Shown piece after piece: positions 47,196-51,334 of a stretch of DNA of 51,334 nucleotides. The stretch spans positions 1 to 51,334 of the forward strand of contig VBBR01000034.1 of NCBI GenBank assembly GCA_005881615.1, in the 5' to 3' direction. Position 1 is the first letter of the stretch. Each line of letters opens with the position of its first letter. This DNA is from Candidatus Bathyarchaeota archaeon (GTDB lineage Archaea > Thermoproteota > Bathyarchaeia > 40CM-2-53-6). The position numbers and the translations under genes were made by a program. A model generated the notes under the pieces. The model was not told the DNA's origin, searched no databases, and saw nothing but the letters and a program-made list of their open reading frames with translations.

Positions 47196-48077
47196 CTATC
47201 GTTGGTTTTCGGATCCCATCTTCGCACGCTTGCGAGAAGTACTCGTTGAAGCCTTTCTTGGCGCTGCTTCTTTCTTCTTTGCGGGAGATTTCGGTTTCTT
47301 AGGAGTTGTGGCAGGCGCCGCTTCTTCGTCCTCTTCCTTCTCTGGAGAAACCTCTGTCACTTTCGCGGTGCTAGCGGGCAATTCTGGTTTTGGTTCGGAT
47401 CTCTTGAAGACTTCTTGGAAGGCGACGGTACCTATGTCGGGGAAGAATTTTTGCAGGTCCGATGTGACGGCTTTCTTCGCTACTTGTAGTCCACTTAGAT
47501 AGAAGGCCTCCTCGGGCACCTCGATTGTGAGGTCTCTCTGATGCTTTTTTAGGGCGAATTTTTCCTTCGGTACCTCAGGAATTCGCAGGGCGATTAGGTT
47601 GAGTATCTTCTCGTTTTCATTGTCTAACACCTTGTCAATAGATACGTCGTATACCAGGGTTCGACCGGCAAGTGGGTGGTTATAGTCTACTTGGACTCTA
47701 CCCGCTCCTACGGCACGGACAACCGCGGGTCTTCCATCGAACTCCACTTGTTGACCGGGAGTTGGATATTCCTTGTCGCGGAATCGTCGTAGCGGGACAA
47801 GCCGCATTTTCTGCGGGTCGCGGGCCCCGAAACCCTTCTCGGGGGTTAGCTCAACCGTCTTGTTCGTCCCCGGATCTAAACCGACGAGAGACTCTTCGAG
47901 TCCTTTCGGCAACCATCCCTCGCCGAGAATGATGAATTTCGGACCGAAGGTAGAATCTTCTCGGTGAATATGAGCATCCTTCGCCACCGAGTCGAAAGTG
48001 GTGTCGACTGTTTCCCCGCTCTCTTTTACTTTTAGGGTGTAGTTGACTAGGAGGAAGTCGCCTGGTTTAACTGCCAT
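47196..48077 (-). CDS. FKBP/SlyD-type peptidyl-prolyl isomerase with Lys-rich tail
   Basis: VKPGDFLLVNYTLKVKESGETVDTTFD; LVGLDPGTNKTVELTPEKGFGARDPQKMRLVP; VDYNHPLAGRTLVYDVSI. Confidence 0.93.
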   Translation of the reverse strand: MAVKPGDFLLVNYTLKVKESGETVDTTFDSVAKDAHIHREDSTFGPKFIILGEGWLPKGLEESLVGLDPGTNKTVELTPEKGFGARDPQKMRLVPLRRFRDKEYPTPGQQVEFDGRPAVVRAVGAGRVQVDYNHPLAGRTLVYDVSIDKVLDNENEKILNLIALRIPEVPKEKFALKKHQRDLTIEVPEEAFYLSGLQVAKKAVTSDLQKFFPDIGTVAFQEVFKRSEPKPELPASTAKVTEVSPEKEEDEEAAPATTPKKPKSPAKKKEAAPRKASTSTSRKRAKMGSENQR

Positions 48078-48082
48078 GATTC

Positions 48083-49252
48083 TCAGTTCACTCTTCCGGG
48101 AAGTCTTGATAGGGTTTCTCTCGCCGCTTCTAACCCTTCGTCAATCTTCGCCTTGAAACCCAGTTCGGATGTCGCGGATCCAATGGCGCCGACTGTCGTC
48201 ATGATGTCCGAGGATCCGACGTTACCCATTATTCCAACTCTGAACATTTTTCCCTTCGCTTTCCCGAGGCTTCCCCCGAAGTCTATTCCATACTTCGTTC
48301 TTATGAGTTCCCTCACTTTTCCCTCATCCATCCCCATAGGACTGTTAACAGCCGCAACCGTGTGCGATCGAGATTCCTTCTCCGCATACAACCCGAGACC
48401 CATAGCTTCCATTCCATTGTAGACCGCCTCCGCACATATCTTATGCCTCTCATAACGAGGTTGCAATCCCTCTTCGAGAATCATATCACAAGCCTCATTC
48501 AACGCGTAAAGTAGACTGACAGCGGGAGTAAACGGCGTGTAGCCGTCCTCGATGTATTTCTTGTACATCACAAGATCAAGGTAGTAAGACCGACTGACTT
48601 TCTTCGACTTGATCTTCGTCCAGGCCTTATCGCTGACTGAGATAAAGGCCAACCCCGGCGGAGTCATCAAACACTTCTGACTAGCGGTCACACAGATGTC
48701 GACGTTCCAATCGTCAACAGGCAGCTTATCTCCGCCAAGAATCGAGATTGCATCCACTATCAAGAGCATGTCATGGTCCGAGCAAAGCTCTCCAAGCTCC
48801 TCAAGAGCCCTGACAGTAACACCAGTAGATGTCTCGTTGTAAACAACTGCCAGCGCCTTGGCGTCAGGGTTTGCTTTGACAATTTTCTCGAAATCTTCAA
48901 CCCGAGGGGCCTTACTCCATTCGGAGCTCAAGACCACGGGCTTTCCCCCGTAGGCCTTGATAGCCTCGCCTAGGCGTTCGCTGAAGAACCCGTTCACGTT
49001 AACGATAATCTTGTCTCCATCATCGGTTATGTTCTGTAGAGCAGCCTCGGTGGCTCCGGTACCTGAGGACGTGAGAATGAATATGTCCCCTTTGGTCTCG
49101 AAGACTTTCCTGGTCTTGCCGAGAAGTTTGTTGAAAAGTTCCTTGAATTCTGGACCCCTATGTCCGATAAGGGGCTTCAACATTGCCCTCATCACTCGAG
49201 GCGGAACGTTGGTGGGACCGGGCAACATCAGAAGTTTCTGAGTCTCACTCAC
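48083..49252 (-). CDS. Class V aminotransferase (alanine-glyoxylate/serine-pyruvate type)
   Basis: MLPGPTNVPPRVMRAMLKPLIGHRGPEFKEL; LTSSGTGATEAAL; VDAISILGGDKLPVDDWNVDICVTASQKCLMTPPGLAFISVS. Confidence 0.94.
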   Translation of the reverse strand: MSETQKLLMLPGPTNVPPRVMRAMLKPLIGHRGPEFKELFNKLLGKTRKVFETKGDIFILTSSGTGATEAALQNITDDGDKIIVNVNGFFSERLGEAIKAYGGKPVVLSSEWSKAPRVEDFEKIVKANPDAKALAVVYNETSTGVTVRALEELGELCSDHDMLLIVDAISILGGDKLPVDDWNVDICVTASQKCLMTPPGLAFISVSDKAWTKIKSKKVSRSYYLDLVMYKKYIEDGYTPFTPAVSLLYALNEACDMILEEGLQPRYERHKICAEAVYNGMEAMGLGLYAEKESRSHTVAAVNSPMGMDEGKVRELIRTKYGIDFGGSLGKAKGKMFRVGIMGNVGSSDIMTTVGAIGSATSELGFKAKIDEGLEAARETLSRLPGRVN

Positions 49253-49400
49253 AAAGTAACCCTGCTGGTAATAATTCGCGAAGCGAAGCCGTGATTCTTT
49301 TAAGTCTTAGTCTTTTAGGCTCTGTTAACTTCTAGGACATCTCGCCATTTCTTCTCGCTGTCAGCGATCGAGAAATACCGATTCCAAAAGGGAGGAGGTG

Positions 49401-49420
49401 GGTGAGGTTTCTCTCACCCA
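49401..49420 (-). terminator. Terminator-like hairpin after the 24-aa ORF
   Basis: Sense GGGTGAG-agaaac-CTCACCC, then ACCTCCTCCCTTTT. Confidence 0.5.
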
Positions 49421-49429
49421 ATCAGGTTT

Positions 49430-49504
49430 TACTTCGGATTATTCCCCCGACCTTTTCCTGAGCGCTTGCCAGTTGTACTGGGATAGTTGGGGTTCTTCCC
49501 CATT
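49430..49504 (-). CDS. 24-aa microprotein MGKNPNYPSTTGKRSGKGRGNNPK
   Basis: Strong SD AAAGGAGGTG ending 7 nt before ATG; stop TAA at 49430-49432; too short for the ORF track. Confidence 0.6.
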
Positions 49505-49625
49505 CCGGTTCACCTCCTTTGTGGGATTCGACAGCTGCCTGCGATCTCACAGTGTAATTATTACCAAAATATTACCCAACTCTAGTTCTCTCTTTCAACT
49601 AGCGAGTTGTGGGCTGAGCATTCTC

Positions 49626-50066
49626 TTACTTCTGGCGCGCCGCGGCGGCTTTGGCGGCGAGAGCTGCGAACTCTTCGCGGCCGAATGCTGTGCCCGAAAG
49701 CCCCCAACCACCTTCAGCGGCCTCAGTGAGTAGCACCCAAGTCCGACTAGCTTCGCTTGGGTCACCCGAGATCTTGGTGACGATCTCAGTGATCTCCTTG
49801 ACCAGTTGTTTCTGGCCTTCGCGGGTCAACGCCGCTGGGGGTGTGATGACTTGGACGCGTACGGTACGAGCAGAGGGGGTGGCGGCGGTGTGAACCGTCT
49901 TCGGGTCCATTCGGTGGATGTATGCGGCGGTGTTGTTCAGGTGGAAGGGACCAGGGGTTTTCACGCCTTCGGCGCGGAGAACGGCCATTGTTAGCTCGTG
50001 GCCAAGCTGAGCATCAGTTCCTGTTGGAAAGAGGTCTGCTGGTGCGTAGACATCGATCATGGGCAT
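49626..50066 (-). CDS. Tautomerase-superfamily protein
   Basis: MPMIDVYAPADLFP... PPAALTREGQKQLVKEITEIVTKISGDPSEASRTWVLLTEAAEGGWGLSG. Confidence 0.75.
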   Translation of the reverse strand: MPMIDVYAPADLFPTGTDAQLGHELTMAVLRAEGVKTPGPFHLNNTAAYIHRMDPKTVHTAATPSARTVRVQVITPPAALTREGQKQLVKEITEIVTKISGDPSEASRTWVLLTEAAEGGWGLSGTAFGREEFAALAAKAAAARQK

Positions 50067-50254
50067 GGACGAAACGATCGGCAGGTGGCAAAATGATAGC
50101 TAATATAGGTTGTTGGCTCCTAGGTCACCAGAGGGCATAATGCAAGCTAAACGAAGAAAACGCACAGTGGGCTGATTACGCGAAGACCACTACGAACGGT
50201 TACACGATTTGTGCGTCGGTCGAGTCAGCCCGAAGGATAGGAAACCGTTGGCGG

Positions 50255-50518
50255 TTGATAGTAATCAGGTACCTCTTGGAACATCCTATCAGGTTCAACG
50301 AGCTGCTCAAAGTTGCCTGTGATATTGACCCCAAGACGCTCTCTCGAGTCCTGAAATATCTAACGAAGGAACTGATCGTTAGAAGGGAGGTTCTCGGCGC
50401 GCAGCCCTTCACTGTCCGGTACGCGCTGACAGACAAGGGAGAGCAGGCAAGACCGATAATGCAATCTCTGAAGGAGTGGGGAGAGGCCTGGGTGCTGCCC
50501 GAGATTTCGGCGGCGTGA
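50255..50518 (+). CDS. HxlR-type HTH regulator; 5' end uncertain
   Basis: IRYLLEHPIRFNELLKVACDIDPKTLSRVLKYLTKELIVRREV. Homologous-looking residues NGYTICASVESARRIGNRWR continue upstream of the only in-frame start. Confidence 0.75.
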   Translation: MIVIRYLLEHPIRFNELLKVACDIDPKTLSRVLKYLTKELIVRREVLGAQPFTVRYALTDKGEQARPIMQSLKEWGEAWVLPEISAA

Positions 50519-50525
50519 GTTCAAA

Positions 50526-50666
50526 TCAGGCTTCTGCCCTTACTAGGAACTCTCGGTGTCTCTTCTTCCGTTTCGCGACCCTGTGTCTCATGTAGAGCGT
50601 ATAGCCTCCAAGCACAATGCAGATTTCTCCGATGACGAATGCCCAATCATTCAGAGATACGGTCAT
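50526..50666 (-). CDS. Possible 46-aa single-TM protein
   Basis: MTVSLNDWAFVIGEICIVLGGYTLYMRHRVAKRKKRHREFLVRAEA: TM followed by basic tail. Confidence 0.55.
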   Translation of the reverse strand: MTVSLNDWAFVIGEICIVLGGYTLYMRHRVAKRKKRHREFLVRAEA

Positions 50667-50768
50667 GAGACGTCGGAACGATTATCCTAGACCATCATAT
50701 CTCTGTAACAGTGGATACGTGAACCAGGTGACGCGCTTAAGTCTGACTTCCCGGGTCTCAACTCTCTG

Positions 50769-51334
50769 ATGAGAGTCGTCACTCTACTTTCTGACTTCGG
50801 ATTAAGAGACGGCTACGTTGCACAGATGAAAGGAACCATTCTCGACCTCTGCCCCAGTGCCGTCATCACGGACGTTTCCCATGATGTCGAACGACACAAC
50901 ATTTCTATGGGCTCGTTCATTCTTGAAACGACAGCTCCCTTTTTCCCAAAAGACACGATACATGTGGCCGTCGTCGATCCAGGAGTTGGAAGCGATAGAA
51001 GGGCGATTGTTATCGAATGCGAAAAGGCATCGTTTGTCGGACCGGACAATGGACTCATGGCCAGAGCAAGCGAAAAGCTGGGTCTGAAGGCGATTTATGA
51101 GATCCGAGAAGAAGCGTTTCAAAGGAAGCTCGTGTCATCGACGTTTCACGGGAGGGACATATTCGCCTACACTGCTGGCCTATTGGCATCTGGCCGGAGA
51201 CCCAAGGAAGTGGGACCCAGAGTCTCCAGATTGGAAACACTCGATCTATCTCCGCCGACGCTCTTAGGAAAGAGACTCGACTGTCATGTATTGCATGTTG
51301 ATGTCTTTGGAAACGTTGTCACTGATGTCGGTGA
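50769..51334 (+). CDS. SAM hydroxide adenosyltransferase (DUF62) family, truncated by window end
   Basis: MRVVTLLSDFGLRDGYVAQMKGTILDLCPSAVITDVSHDV; VVDPGVGSDRRAIVIE; FVGPDNGL. Confidence 0.93.
   Translation, partial: MRVVTLLSDFGLRDGYVAQMKGTILDLCPSAVITDVSHDVERHNISMGSFILETTAPFFPKDTIHVAVVDPGVGSDRRAIVIECEKASFVGPDNGLMARASEKLGLKAIYEIREEAFQRKLVSSTFHGRDIFAYTAGLLASGRRPKEVGPRVSRLETLDLSPPTLLGKRLDCHVLHVDVFGNVVTDVG

Noticed and set aside
49398-49733. 111-aa plus-strand ORF over the microprotein locus
   Set aside because: No family signal, overlaps the tautomerase on the other strand, and composition looks non-coding.
50162-50217. BHB intron in the HxlR gene
   Set aside because: In-frame joins exist, but flanking and inner helices are missing and the 7-bp ACGCACA/UGUGCGU helix competes with the required bulges.

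Overview
51.3 kb of dense archaeal chromosome, probably TACK-type because of the proteasome with two beta subunits, archaeal SepF, aCPSF1 and heavily interrupted tRNA; lineage is an inference. It is mostly housekeeping: GlyRS, GluRS, Rpo12, Lsm, FEN1, EndA, Dph5, RibL/RibK, CofE, LarB/LarE, TtuA, and a contiguous ether-lipid cluster (GGR, GGGP synthase, DUF2070, G1P dehydrogenase, a GHMP decarboxylase-like gene). No CRISPR array, transposon or phage module was seen. The main discovery is a candidate 21-nt bulge-helix-bulge (BHB) intron inside the protein-coding gene pcm (protein-L-isoaspartate O-methyltransferase) at 14709..14729 on the minus strand. The insert carries an in-frame TGA. It folds into outer helix, 3-nt bulge, 4-bp helix, 3-nt bulge, inner helix, and excision at the standard BHB positions rebuilds GQTISAPHMVAIM, the conserved Pcm motif. 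The same window holds tRNA-Lys(CUU), which appears interrupted by three introns (two with good BHBs), and the splicing endonuclease gene endA. Other notable items are a perfect 124-bp tandem duplication that frameshifts a Trm5-like gene, a 24-aa ORF with a strong but sequesterable Shine-Dalgarno and a terminator-like hairpin, twin GTTAC-N5-GTAAC palindromes flanking a TATA-like box, a single symmetric TTTAAA between divergent larE and larB, four convergent gene pairs with interlocked stop codons, and a proteasome beta subunit with Ala in place of Thr1. All calls come from reading the sequence; no searches were run.
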